A DNA stretch of 49,908 nucleotides from Deltaproteobacteria bacterium (GTDB lineage: Bacteria; Desulfobacterota; Binatia; UBA9968): assembly GCA_009692615.1 (NCBI GenBank), contig SHYW01000029.1:1-49908 (forward strand), given 5' to 3'. Made by a program: the position numbers and the translations under genes. The notes under the pieces were generated by a model, which ran no database searches, had not been told where the DNA came from, and saw only the letters and a program-made list of their open reading frames with translations. Shown here piece by piece: positions 1 through 7,402 of this stretch (position 1 is its first letter; every line of letters starts with the position of its first letter).

Positions 1-85
1 CGGCCTCAACCACGGTGATCTCGCTGCGATATACTCGTTGAATTACGTCTAGTCGTTTCTCGTCTTTCATTGTCAGGGTTGTCAT
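1..85 (-). CDS. ISNCY-family transposase, N-terminal fragment
   Basis: Twenty-eight codons of a transposase that continues beyond the left edge. It starts MTTLTMKDEKRLDVIQ and continues RVYRSEITVVEA. I recognise this as the start of ISNCY/IS1202-like transposases, which open with a short helix-turn-helix segment. A purine-rich GGAAGG lies directly before the ATG. A second in-frame ATG at codon 6 is also possible. The catalytic core is outside the window, so family assignment rests on the N-terminus only. Confidence 0.75.
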   Translation of the reverse strand, partial: MTTLTMKDEKRLDVIQRVYRSEITVVEA

Positions 86-147
86 CCTTCCACCCTGACA
101 TAATTACGTTGCCGTTAACCCCTGACATAATCACTTTGCTACAACAG
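1..147 (-). mobile_element. Left IS end (ISNCY-type insertion sequence, partial)
   Basis: Positions 3-147 are the exact reverse complement of 49764-49908, so this is one end of a repeated element. The outer tip, read on the minus strand, is CTGTTGTAGCAAAGTG. The true terminus is probably TGTAGC or a few bases outside it. The dodecamer ATTATGTCAGGG occurs twice in direct orientation 27 bp apart, with an inverted TGTCAGGG copy just inside the transposase start; these are typical of transposase-binding subterminal repeats. The body of the element runs off the left edge, so the other terminus and any target-site duplication cannot be seen. Confidence 0.9.
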
Positions 148-252
148 GGTTATTTGCGAATAGACAAAGGTAAGAGTTATATTGGAAACATGAATTTCAA
201 TTTGCCTGGTGTACAAATGGAAGTGAGTTTTCCTACCGGAGGCAAGGTATGA
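148..252 (+). pseudogene. 3' remnant of an HATPase-like gene cut by the IS
   Basis: An open frame leaves the IS at about position 148 and gives 34 residues before a TGA at 250-252. The tail GVQMEVSFP resembles the last beta-strand of GHKL/histidine-kinase-type ATPase domains, which commonly end GTxVxLxLP. The stop overlaps the ATG of the next gene by 4 bp (ATGA), the usual arrangement of a translationally coupled pair. ATP-binding proteins of this type are known partners of STAS-like DUF4325 proteins, which supports the reading. The whole 5' part, including the nucleotide-binding motifs, has been lost or displaced by the insertion. The HATPase identity is inferred from a short tail plus context. 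Confidence 0.55.
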
Positions 253-620
253 GAAAAACCATCGACATAAAATCGTTAACGTCAAGGACTCTTACACGCC
301 CCAGGGGGACAGAAGCCTTCCAGCAACTTTTACCCTTGCTCTTGTCGAATGCTGAGATTGAGCTGTCACTAACTTCGAAAGACCCTGTTTCCAGTTCGTT
401 TCTTGATGAAATTGTTTTGCGGAGTTCCGAGAAGCAGGTACTCAAAAGAATCGTATTTGTAATCGACTCAGCTGAATTACTGAGAAAATTGGAACGAATA
501 TTCTCGTTCCGTCTTGAGTGTGGCAGGTATCGGTGGGTCAATGAGAATACCGTCAAGAATATCGATGCCATTTCGTCTGAGATGGAAAGTCCCTCGGAAG
601 AAATAAAGGATAGGCTTTAG
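249..620 (+). CDS. STAS-like domain protein (DUF4325)
   Basis: A 123-residue protein with the DUF4325 pattern: an RPxGxEAF segment near residues 18-24, an LLPLL helix, a beta-strand, then a V-S-x-S-F-x-D-E turn near residues 47-54 where STAS domains carry their phosphorylatable or contact serine. The family is thought to act as a small regulatory partner of an adjacent HATPase, in the manner of anti-sigma/anti-anti-sigma pairs. Here the partner gene survives only as a 3' remnant overlapping this start codon. The stretch is visibly more AT-rich than the rest of the window and sits at an IS junction, suggesting acquired DNA. With its upstream cistron decapitated, expression probably depends on the IS or is lost. 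Confidence 0.65.
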   Translation: MRKTIDIKSLTSRTLTRPRGTEAFQQLLPLLLSNAEIELSLTSKDPVSSSFLDEIVLRSSEKQVLKRIVFVIDSAELLRKLERIFSFRLECGRYRWVNENTVKNIDAISSEMESPSEEIKDRL

Positions 621-643
621 ACGAGATTTACATTAGAAGGATT

Positions 644-1813
644 TCACCAAATCTGTCTCGCCATCTCCACGATCGTATCTAGCTTCCGCCACATCTCGTC
701 TTCGCTCAAAACTTTCGAGTCGATGCCGCCAAAGCCACACTGGGGGCTGAGGGCTAATTGTTCTAGCGGCAAGTATTTGCTTGCTTGATCGATGCGGCGT
801 TTTAGGTCGTCGACGGTTTCCATGTCGGAGTTTTTTGTCGAGACCAAACCGAGGACAACGACTTTGTCTTTCGGCACCAGGCGGAGCGGTTCGAAGCCGC
901 CGGCGCGGTCGCTGTCGTATTCTAACAGCAAGCGTTGGTGTTTGAGGGTGTTGAAGAGTTCTTCGGCGATGGCGTCGTAGCTGCCTTCACGGTGCCATTG
1001 GGGGACGAGCTTGCCGGTTTTGGGATCGATCGTGCGGGCGTTGCCGCGGCAGATGTGAATGCCAAACGTCACGCCGGGGAAGCCTTCGATGAGTGCGTTG
1101 TCGGCGTCGATGGAGCGTTGGAAATTTCTTTCCGGGTCTTCGCCGCGGGAGCGCATTCTCTCCAGCGAGACTTTGTCGACGTAGGCGGTGTAGCCTGGGG
1201 CGTCGATTTGAATGTACTTACAGCCGGCGTCTACTAGTTCCGCGATGATCTTCCTTTCGATTGCGACGAGATGTTCGACGAAGTCGTCGAGGCCTTTGTA
1301 GACATTCAACGACGCTTCCCATTTGAAACGCTGGGCGATGCGGTCCGGGCCGAGGACCGTGACCTTGGCCGGAACTTTGGCGACGCTCTGAGCGTAGCGA
1401 AACTCTTCCAGCGGCAAGTTGCGTACGAGCGTTAGCCGCTCAGCGGCGCCGCGCCGGGTGATGATCGCCGGGCCGGCTTCTTCGAAGTTTTGCTCGGCAC
1501 GCTCCAGCGGCGTTTCGTTCAAGTCACGCTTCTCGTAGTAGAGGCCAATGTTCTTCGGCACGTCGAAACCGGTGACGCATTCGGAAAAACTTTCTTGAAA
1601 GCTGTGGCGGCGAAACTCGCCGTCAGTGACGACGGGGAAACCGTGGGCTTCTTGCTTCTCGATGACGTCGCGAATCGCTTGGTCCTGGGCCTGCGCCAAT
1701 TCAGCTTTCGACGCTTGACCGCGGTCGTAGCGGGCGAAGACATCTTTCAAATTTGCCGGACGCACCATGCTGCCGATGTGATCGATGCGCAGGTTGTTCA
1801 ATTCATTTGTCAT
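644..1813 (-). CDS. MetE C-terminal-like cobalamin-independent methyltransferase
   Basis: A 389-residue protein matching the catalytic (C-terminal) barrel of cobalamin-independent methionine synthase and lacking the N-terminal half of full-length MetE. The zinc ligands of the family are visible: H253 and C255 in HICRGN, E298 in LLLEYD and C359 in SPQCGFGG. The QIDAPGY strand is also typical. Stand-alone proteins of this type are annotated as methionine synthase II or as 5-methyltetrahydropteroyltriglutamate-homocysteine methyltransferase-like; some transfer methyl groups from other donors, so the physiological substrate is unknown. I chose the ATG at 1813 because TTGGAGGAAATT precedes it; the longer TTG start would lie inside this ribosome-binding site. 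It converges with the DUF4325 gene. Confidence 0.85.
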   Translation of the reverse strand: MTNELNNLRIDHIGSMVRPANLKDVFARYDRGQASKAELAQAQDQAIRDVIEKQEAHGFPVVTDGEFRRHSFQESFSECVTGFDVPKNIGLYYEKRDLNETPLERAEQNFEEAGPAIITRRGAAERLTLVRNLPLEEFRYAQSVAKVPAKVTVLGPDRIAQRFKWEASLNVYKGLDDFVEHLVAIERKIIAELVDAGCKYIQIDAPGYTAYVDKVSLERMRSRGEDPERNFQRSIDADNALIEGFPGVTFGIHICRGNARTIDPKTGKLVPQWHREGSYDAIAEELFNTLKHQRLLLEYDSDRAGGFEPLRLVPKDKVVVLGLVSTKNSDMETVDDLKRRIDQASKYLPLEQLALSPQCGFGGIDSKVLSEDEMWRKLDTIVEMARQIW

Positions 1814-1847
1814 AATTTCCTCCAAGAAAAATCGCTGATCGCTGAGA

Positions 1848-3008
1848 CTACATGAATTCGACGAAAATTGAATTGGCGAGCATCAACCCCTTGGGCGTCA
1901 TGCTGAGAAATTTGCCGCGCTGTTGTAAAAATTCAGCTTCGAGCCAAGTGGCGATGCGCGGATAGAATGCTTCCGGCGATTTGCCGAATCTGCCGCGAAA
2001 CAATTCGCTGGAGATCCCTTCGGTCAGCCGCAGCCCAAGAAACAGAAACTCGCCGGCGGCCTTGGCGAAATCTATCTCTTCATGTTCGGCGATCGCTTGG
2101 TTGGTTTCTTTCACCTGCGCCATGTAACGGGCGGGATTTTTTTCGTCGCTCCAGCGCCGGCCGGTGACGCCGTCGGCGTTGCGCCGGTAACTATGGGCGC
2201 CGGCGCCGATGCCGAGATAGTCGCCGATGCGCCAGTAGTTGACGTTGTGGCGCGAGTGCAAACCGGGGCGCGCGTAGTTGGAGATTTCATAACGCGGCAA
2301 ACCGGCGGCGCTGAGTTTGCTCTCGATCAATTCCGCCATGGCGATCTCGTTGTCTTCGCTCAGGTGCGCCAGTTTTCCCGAGCGATAGTCGTGATGAAAG
2401 GGCGTGCCTTCTTCGAAAGTTAAATTGTAGGCGGACAAATGGGGCGGTTGAAATTCCAGCGCGATGTCTAAATCGAGCGCCAATTCTTCGACCGTTTGCC
2501 CAGGATTGGCGTAAATCAGATCGAAGCTGAAGTTGTCGAAGCCAGCGTTTTTGACAATCTTGAGCGCTTGCTTGGCTTCCTCAGCGTCATGCACCCGACC
2601 GAGAAATTTCAGCAGCCGCGCTTGGAACGACTGCACACCGACGCTGATGCGGTTGACGCCAGCGGCACGATAGCCGGCGAAATAGGCCGCATCGACGGTG
2701 CCGGGATTGGCTTCCATGGTGATTTCGCAGTCGGCGGCGACGGGAAACGTCGTGGTGGCGCGCTCCAGTAAAGTCGCGATGCTCGCGGGTTTGAAAGTCG
2801 ACGGCGTGCCGCCGCCGAAAAAGATTGTCTGCACCGTACGGCCGTGCCAGTCATCATTCGCGCCGTAAAACTCCAGCTCGCGCAGCAAGGCGCCGGTATA
2901 ACGGCTCTCCGGAATGTCCGCGACGACGTGGGAGTTGAAGTCGCAGTAGGGACACTTGCTGATGCAGTAGGGAATGTGGATGTAGAGAGAAAACGGTTCG
3001 GCGGTCAT
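1848..3008 (-). CDS. hemW: Radical SAM heme chaperone HemW
   Basis: A 386-residue radical SAM protein. The 4Fe-4S/SAM cysteines are C15, C19 and C22 in PYCISKCPYCDF, followed by the GGGTP motif that binds SAM. The CPYCDF form and length fit HemW (heme chaperone, formerly called HemN-like) rather than true oxygen-independent coproporphyrinogen oxidase HemN, which is longer and carries an extra N-terminal region and cysteine. HemW binds heme and delivers it to membrane targets. It lies 34 bp upstream of the MetE-like gene on the same strand and is likely co-transcribed with it. I see no strong ribosome-binding site before the ATG. Confidence 0.9.
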   Translation of the reverse strand: MTAEPFSLYIHIPYCISKCPYCDFNSHVVADIPESRYTGALLRELEFYGANDDWHGRTVQTIFFGGGTPSTFKPASIATLLERATTTFPVAADCEITMEANPGTVDAAYFAGYRAAGVNRISVGVQSFQARLLKFLGRVHDAEEAKQALKIVKNAGFDNFSFDLIYANPGQTVEELALDLDIALEFQPPHLSAYNLTFEEGTPFHHDYRSGKLAHLSEDNEIAMAELIESKLSAAGLPRYEISNYARPGLHSRHNVNYWRIGDYLGIGAGAHSYRRNADGVTGRRWSDEKNPARYMAQVKETNQAIAEHEEIDFAKAAGEFLFLGLRLTEGISSELFRGRFGKSPEAFYPRIATWLEAEFLQQRGKFLSMTPKGLMLANSIFVEFM

Positions 3009-3150
3009 CTTGGTGTCATCTTAAGCGCAGGCCCTGGCTCAGTTCAAATCGATTACTCAGTCAGTTTGCCATTTGGACGAGCGATTGTGTACCATGAACG
3101 TCACTTTCACGTCCGATTGAGCGACGACAATTCCAATCGATGGAGGCAGC

Positions 3151-4146
3151 TTGGCAACGACCCTGGCATCGCAAACTCCAGCGCTTCAACCACAAGCGCA
3201 TCCCTCGCCGGTTTCCGCAATTGGTTTTCACGGCCAGGGCGGTACGCTGTTCGGCATTCAGATCGTCAATCTGTTTCTAATCATCATTACTTTGGGAATT
3301 TATTCCTTTTGGAGCCGCGTCCGAGTGCGTCGCTATATGTTGAGCCAGACCGAGTTCGAAGGCGATCGCTTTGCCTATCATGGCACCGGCCGAGAACTGT
3401 TCAACGGCTGGCTCAAGGCGATGTTGATCTTCGCCCTGCCGTTGACGGTTCTGGGCGTGTTGCAGGCGTGGGCCGATATGGAGTCCGGTTTCTACGCGCT
3501 GCTGCAAATTCTTGCCTACATGATCGCGGTATTTTTTATTCCGATTGCCACGGTGAATGCGCGCCGTTACCGGCTCAGTCGTTGCTCTTGGCGCGGCATT
3601 CGTTTTTCGTTTCGCGGCGGGGTACGCGACTTCGTCAATATTTATGTCAAAGGCTGGTTGCTCACGTTGATCACCTTTGGACTCTACTATCCGATCTGGC
3701 AGAATCGCCGGCAGAGCTTTCTCCTCGGCGATTCCTATTTCGGCAATCAACGATTGGCCTTCGATGGCCGAGGCAAAGATATCTTTCTTGGCTTTGTGCT
3801 CCATTTGCTGCTTACTTTACCGACGCTGGGACTGTGTTGGGTTTGGTATGGGGCGCGGGTGCAGCGTTACTTCGCGGCGCACACGCTCTTTCAAGCGGCG
3901 CGTTTTCGCTCCAGCGCCACCGGCGGCGGCATTCTCGGTTTATGGCTCGTGAACGCGCTGCTATTCGTTTTCACGCTGGGCTTAGCGTGGTCGTGGATCA
4001 CGGTGCGTAACGCGCGCTACTATCTCGGCCATCTCGCGGTGGTCGGCGATTTCGATGTTACGAACGTGACCCAAGAGGCGCAGAGCGCAACGGCGACCGG
4101 CGAGGGGTTGTCCGGCTTTCTCGATCTTAACTTCGATCTCGGTTAG
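3151..4146 (+). CDS. YjgN/DUF898 family membrane protein
   Basis: A 331-residue polytopic membrane protein of the DUF898 (YjgN) family; function unknown. It shows an internally repeated pattern in which a hydrophobic segment ending TLGIYxFW or TFGLYYPIW is followed by basic residues and a Y-R-Y/F motif, then a short F-x-G-x-G-x-D/E-L-F segment (for example FAYHGTGRELFNGW and LAFDGRGKDIFLGF). About six membrane segments are evident. The start is a TTG preceded by GGAGG at a normal distance; an ATG a few bases upstream is in another frame. The next gene, an M48 protease, follows after 18 bp. DUF898 and M48-type proteases are often neighbours, suggesting a shared membrane-quality role. Confidence 0.8.
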   Translation: MATTLASQTPALQPQAHPSPVSAIGFHGQGGTLFGIQIVNLFLIIITLGIYSFWSRVRVRRYMLSQTEFEGDRFAYHGTGRELFNGWLKAMLIFALPLTVLGVLQAWADMESGFYALLQILAYMIAVFFIPIATVNARRYRLSRCSWRGIRFSFRGGVRDFVNIYVKGWLLTLITFGLYYPIWQNRRQSFLLGDSYFGNQRLAFDGRGKDIFLGFVLHLLLTLPTLGLCWVWYGARVQRYFAAHTLFQAARFRSSATGGGILGLWLVNALLFVFTLGLAWSWITVRNARYYLGHLAVVGDFDVTNVTQEAQSATATGEGLSGFLDLNFDLG

Positions 4147-4164
4147 TGGATAATTTAAATTACT

Positions 4165-5286
4165 ATGCAGCTGCAATGGTCCGGCCACTATCTCGACGGC
4201 AAGAGCGCCAAGCGCCAACGCGCGGCGATCTATCTGGAGCCCACCGGTTTGCGTATCGATATCGATGGCGGCGCAACGCTGCTCTGGCCCTATGGTGAAA
4301 TCAATCAGACCCAGGGCGCCTATGCCGGCGAGCAGGTGCGGCTTGAACATGGCGGCGATTTGGCCGAAGCGCTGCTGATCGACGATGAAAGATTTTTAAC
4401 TTCCTTCCACGAATTATTATTGGGGCGACCGAGCGGATTCTTCGATCCGCGCACGAGTAATCGGCGGCTGCGGCTGACCGTCGTCGCGGGCTGTGCGTCA
4501 GTCGTGCTGGTCGTCAGTCTTTATTTATGGGGCATTCCGACGCTGGCGCGCGTGGCGGCGCCCTGGGTGCCGGTGTCGTGGGAAGAGCGACTCGGGCAAA
4601 ACACGCTCGAATATATCGCGCCGGAAAATCAGCGCTGCCACGATCCGGCGCGTCAGGCGAAGATCGAAGCGATCGTGCAAACGCTTTTGGCGGCCCAGGG
4701 CGAGAGCAATTATCGCTTCAAGATTTACATCGTCAATCAACCGATCTTCAACGCGCTGGCGGCTCCCGGCGGCCATATCGTGATTTTTCGCGGCCTGCTC
4801 GATCGCACCGAGAATGCCGAGGAGCTTGCCGGAGTTCTCGCCCATGAACTGCAACATGTGCTCAAGCGCCATGTGACCCGGGCGCTGCTCGAATACGCCT
4901 CCTCGAGCTTTCTTTTCGCCGCGCTGGTGGGCGACGTGAGCGGCATCGTCTCCTTCGGTGTCGAGGCGGCGCGGATGCTGGCGCAGATGCGCTTTAGCCG
5001 GCAGCATGAACTGGAAGCCGATGAAGCCGGTGTGAAGATGCTCCATGCGGCGCGGGTCGATCCCGCCGGTATGATAGCTTTCTTCGAAGCGATTAAAAAA
5101 GAAGAGGGCAAGCTGCCGGCGGCGCTCGCCTATATTTCCACCCATCCGCAAACCGACCAACGCATCGCGCGCTTGACCGCACTCACCGCAGCGACCCCAA
5201 CCAAAGCGCAAAAACTCCTACCCAATGATTCATGGGATGATTTGAAAAAACTCTGTCCGGCCCCAGCGAAAACTGCGAAAGAGTAG
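4165..5286 (+). CDS. M48-family zinc metallopeptidase
   Basis: A 373-residue membrane-associated peptidase. An N-terminal domain of about 100 residues without evident homology is followed by one membrane segment at about 103-125, then the M48 catalytic domain. The zinc site is HELQH (H227, E228, H231) with the third ligand E284 in ELEADEAG, and the family's THP motif (STHPQTDQRI) closes the domain. M48 peptidases of the HtpX/BepA/LoiP type act in envelope protein quality control. The domain order suggests the catalytic part lies on the periplasmic side. The gene forms a two-gene unit with the DUF898 gene, 18 bp apart. Confidence 0.88.
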   Translation: MQLQWSGHYLDGKSAKRQRAAIYLEPTGLRIDIDGGATLLWPYGEINQTQGAYAGEQVRLEHGGDLAEALLIDDERFLTSFHELLLGRPSGFFDPRTSNRRLRLTVVAGCASVVLVVSLYLWGIPTLARVAAPWVPVSWEERLGQNTLEYIAPENQRCHDPARQAKIEAIVQTLLAAQGESNYRFKIYIVNQPIFNALAAPGGHIVIFRGLLDRTENAEELAGVLAHELQHVLKRHVTRALLEYASSSFLFAALVGDVSGIVSFGVEAARMLAQMRFSRQHELEADEAGVKMLHAARVDPAGMIAFFEAIKKEEGKLPAALAYISTHPQTDQRIARLTALTAATPTKAQKLLPNDSWDDLKKLCPAPAKTAKE

Positions 5287-5299
5287 AAAATTCAGTGGT

Positions 5300-5328
5300 T
5301 TGAATTCACCCAGAGCGGTTGTTATAGT
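5300..5328 (+). promoter_or_regulatory. Sigma-70-type promoter for moaB-moaD-moaE
   Basis: TTGAAT (-35) and TATAGT (-10) are separated by 17 bp, giving a start site about 35 bases before the moaB ATG. It is the first good promoter after the M48 gene and would drive the moaBDE cluster. Confidence 0.6.
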
Positions 5329-5370
5329 CGCCGCTGGAAATTCGATCGAGAGAATTCTAGCGAGGCGCCC

Positions 5371-5877
5371 ATGGCGGTTCACGAGCATAAAGAAAAAGGC
5401 AAAAAAAGCATTCGCTGTTTCGTCATTACCGTGAGCGATACCCGCGACGAGACGAGCGACACCAGCGGCCAGACGATCAAGCAGTTTTTAATCGACGAAG
5501 GCCATCCCGTCACGGGCTATCGGATCGTCAAAGACGAGCCCGTCGACATTAACGCACTACTCGAGCAAGCGCTGGGGCAAAGCGATGTCGATGCGGTGAT
5601 CGTCAACGGCGGCACCGGCATTTCGCCGCGGGACGGCACGTTCGAAGTGGTCGATCGCTTCTTAGAGAAAAAACTCGACGGCTTCGGCGAACTGTTTCGC
5701 TACTTGAGCTATCTCGACATCGGTTCGGCGGCGATGATGAGCCGCGCCGCCGCCGGTACGGCGCGCGGCAAAGTGTTGATCTCTCTGCCCGGCTCCAAAG
5801 GCGCGGTGACTTTAGCGATGGAAAAGTTAATCTTGCCGGAAATTCGCCACATGGTGTCGCAGCTTCAGGGCAAATAG
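5371..5877 (+). CDS. moaB: Molybdenum cofactor biosynthesis protein MoaB
   Basis: A 168-residue MogA/MoaB-type protein that acts late in molybdenum cofactor synthesis, where the family adenylylates molybdopterin before metal insertion. The MoCF-domain signature is clear: SDTRDETSDTSG near residues 22-33 and the nucleotide/pterin-binding NGGTGISPRD loop at 79-88, then GSAAMMSRA and the SLPGSKGAV motif. It is the first gene of moaB-moaD-moaE, with moaD starting 5 bp after the stop. A basic, His/Lys-rich N-terminal tail precedes the domain. MogA-like function is equally possible, as the two cannot be separated by motif alone. Confidence 0.9.
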   Translation: MAVHEHKEKGKKSIRCFVITVSDTRDETSDTSGQTIKQFLIDEGHPVTGYRIVKDEPVDINALLEQALGQSDVDAVIVNGGTGISPRDGTFEVVDRFLEKKLDGFGELFRYLSYLDIGSAAMMSRAAAGTARGKVLISLPGSKGAVTLAMEKLILPEIRHMVSQLQGK

Positions 5878-5882
5878 GGCAG

Positions 5883-6131
5883 ATGAAGATTCGCGTCAAA
5901 TTTTTCGCCATCCTGCGCGAGCGCGCGGGCTGCGGCGCCGTGGAAAAAGAATTGGCCGACGGCTGCACGGTTGCCGATCTGTGGCGCGAGCTGCAGAAAG
6001 ATTATGCCAAGCTCGATGTGCCGGGGATTCGCATGTTGTACGCCGTCAACCAGAACTATGTCGGCGTCGATCAACAGCTCAAGGATCAAGACGAGGTGGT
6101 TTTTATTCCGCCGGTAAGCGGAGGTTGTTAA
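5883..6131 (+). CDS. moaD: Molybdopterin synthase sulfur-carrier MoaD (ends Gly-Gly-Cys)
   Basis: An 82-residue ubiquitin-fold sulfur carrier. The start MKIRVKFFAILRERAG and the C-terminal FIPPVSGG are canonical for MoaD. Active MoaD must end in an exposed Gly-Gly that is adenylylated and thiocarboxylated. Here the stop codon comes one residue later, after a cysteine: codons GGA GGT TGT TAA. Either a protease trims the cysteine, as happens for some carriers with residues after GG, or this carrier works differently. moaE follows after 2 bp, so the pair would form molybdopterin synthase, converting cPMP to molybdopterin. Confidence 0.9.
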   Translation: MKIRVKFFAILRERAGCGAVEKELADGCTVADLWRELQKDYAKLDVPGIRMLYAVNQNYVGVDQQLKDQDEVVFIPPVSGGC

Positions 6132-6133
6132 GA

Positions 6134-6565
6134 ATGTTTCAGGTCACGAACCAAGCGATCGATTTGCAGAAGCTGATCGACTACGTCACCGACCCCGAGG
6201 CCGGCGCCATCGCGACGTTTATCGGCACGACGCGCAATAGCAACGAAGGCCGCAAAGTCATCGCGCTCGACTACGAAGCTTACGGCGAGATGGCCGAGAA
6301 AGAGTTGGCGCGCATCGGCGCCGACGCGGCCAAGAACTGGCCGATCTGCCGTATGGCGATCTTGCATCGTCTGGGGCCAGTGCAGATCGGTGAAGCGAGC
6401 GTGGTGATCGCGGTTTCCTCGGCCCATCGCGATGCGGCGTTTGCCGCTAGCCGTTTCGCCATCGAAGAGATCAAGAAAACCGTGCCGATCTGGAAAAAAG
6501 AAGTATTCGAGGGCGGCGAGGTGTGGATCGGCACGCAGACCGGACAACGGCTGCCGCAGAGATAG
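6134..6565 (+). CDS. moaE: Molybdopterin synthase catalytic subunit MoaE
   Basis: A 143-residue MoaE. The family marks are the GAIATFIGTTR segment at 24-34, LDYEAYGEMAEKEL near 45-58, the HRLGPVQIGEASVVIAVSS core and the VPIWKKE motif at 117-123, whose lysines line the active site that binds cPMP and the MoaD C-terminus. The ATG at 6134 is chosen because the protein then begins exactly where MoaE does; a longer open frame begins inside moaD and is not supported. It is the last gene of moaBDE; a word-repeat hairpin with a T-tract follows 8 bp after the stop. Confidence 0.92.
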   Translation: MFQVTNQAIDLQKLIDYVTDPEAGAIATFIGTTRNSNEGRKVIALDYEAYGEMAEKELARIGADAAKNWPICRMAILHRLGPVQIGEASVVIAVSSAHRDAAFAASRFAIEEIKKTVPIWKKEVFEGGEVWIGTQTGQRLPQR

Positions 6566-6572
6566 AGAATCG

Positions 6573-6638
6573 AGACAGAGACAGAGACAGAGAGGGGGGA
6601 GGCGGAGCGGTCTCTGTCTCTTCTCTCTGTCTATTTTT
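6573..6638 (+). repeat. GACAGA-word hairpin with T-tract, terminator-like
   Basis: The left arm (6573-6593) repeats AGACAG; the right arm (6611-6632) is its near-perfect complement, pairing about 20 bp with one small bulge around a G-rich 17-base loop. TATTTTTAT follows, so it can act as an intrinsic terminator of moaBDE. It ends only 5 bases before the ATG of the next gene. It is one of four such elements in the window (others at 39112, 45563 and 46709). Confidence 0.75.
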
Positions 6639-6643
6639 ATCAC

Positions 6644-7354
6644 ATGGAACCTACATTGTTCGCCGCGTTCGGCTTGGGGCTGGTATTGGGTATTCAGCAT
6701 GCTCTCGATCCCGATCATTTGATCGCGGTGTCGACCATTGTTAGCGAGCAGAAAAATTTCAAGTGGGCTTCCCTGATCGGGGCGTTCTGGGGCTTGGGCC
6801 ATACCACAACGTTGTTTTTGGTGGGTCTAGTCGTCATCGGTTTGCGTGTGACGATTCCGCCGCGGCTGGGATCCAGCTTAGAACTCTTGGTCGCGCTGAT
6901 GTTGGTGATCCTCGGCGTCAATGTCCTGCGCAAAACCTTCGGCGCCGAGCGCGTGCATTTACATACCCATAGCCACAACCCGGAAACTCACACGCACTTT
7001 CATGTGCATGAAAACCCGCAGCAAGACCACGGCCATCTGCATCAGTTCAAAGCCATGCGCCGGCCGTTCATCGTCGGCATGGTGCACGGCTTGGCCGGCA
7101 GCGCGGCGCTCATGCTGCTGGTGTTGTCGACCATCGAATCGCCGCTTGGCGGCTTGCTCTACATCGTGATTTTCGGCTTGGGCTCGGTGGGCGGCATGCT
7201 GCTTTTGAGCGGCATCATCAGCTTGCCGTTCATTCTCACGGCGCAGCGATTCACCGTGATGAACCGCTGGATTAGAATTTGCGCCGGCATCGCCAGCATC
7301 GTTTTCGGAATATTTTTAGTCTGGGAGATCAGCACCGGGCTCGGCTTGCTTTGA
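6644..7354 (+). CDS. Nickel/cobalt transporter-like protein (NicO/UreH type)
   Basis: A 236-residue integral membrane protein with about six segments. The N-terminal GIQHALDPDHLIAV motif and GLGHTTTLF match the HX4D-like signature of nickel/cobalt permeases and UreH-type proteins; HGLAGSAALMLLVL forms the second conserved block. Between the two halves lies a loop at about residues 105-135 with many histidines (HLHTHSHNPETHTHFHVHE), a probable metal-binding loop. Nickel is the likeliest substrate, but the family also includes sulfite-exporter-like members, and no nickel enzyme gene is present here. No good ribosome-binding site precedes the ATG, which sits directly after the hairpin at 6573-6638. 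Confidence 0.75.
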   Translation: MEPTLFAAFGLGLVLGIQHALDPDHLIAVSTIVSEQKNFKWASLIGAFWGLGHTTTLFLVGLVVIGLRVTIPPRLGSSLELLVALMLVILGVNVLRKTFGAERVHLHTHSHNPETHTHFHVHENPQQDHGHLHQFKAMRRPFIVGMVHGLAGSAALMLLVLSTIESPLGGLLYIVIFGLGSVGGMLLLSGIISLPFILTAQRFTVMNRWIRICAGIASIVFGIFLVWEISTGLGLL

Positions 7355-7402
7355 TCCAATCCATGCCGATGGCGGGCTACGTCAATCGCTATACTCGAGC
7401 CG

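Noticed and set aside
70-252. A 60-residue open frame starting inside the IS
   Set aside because: Its first 26 codons are antisense IS sequence. Only the part after 147 has the look of a protein, so I list it as a gene remnant.
2844-4010. A 388-residue plus-strand protein overlapping hemW and the DUF898 gene
   Set aside because: Arg/Ser-rich shadow frame over two clear genes, with no domains. The same applies to 11864-13024 (+) over the MFS gene and 16482-17432 (-) over olsB.
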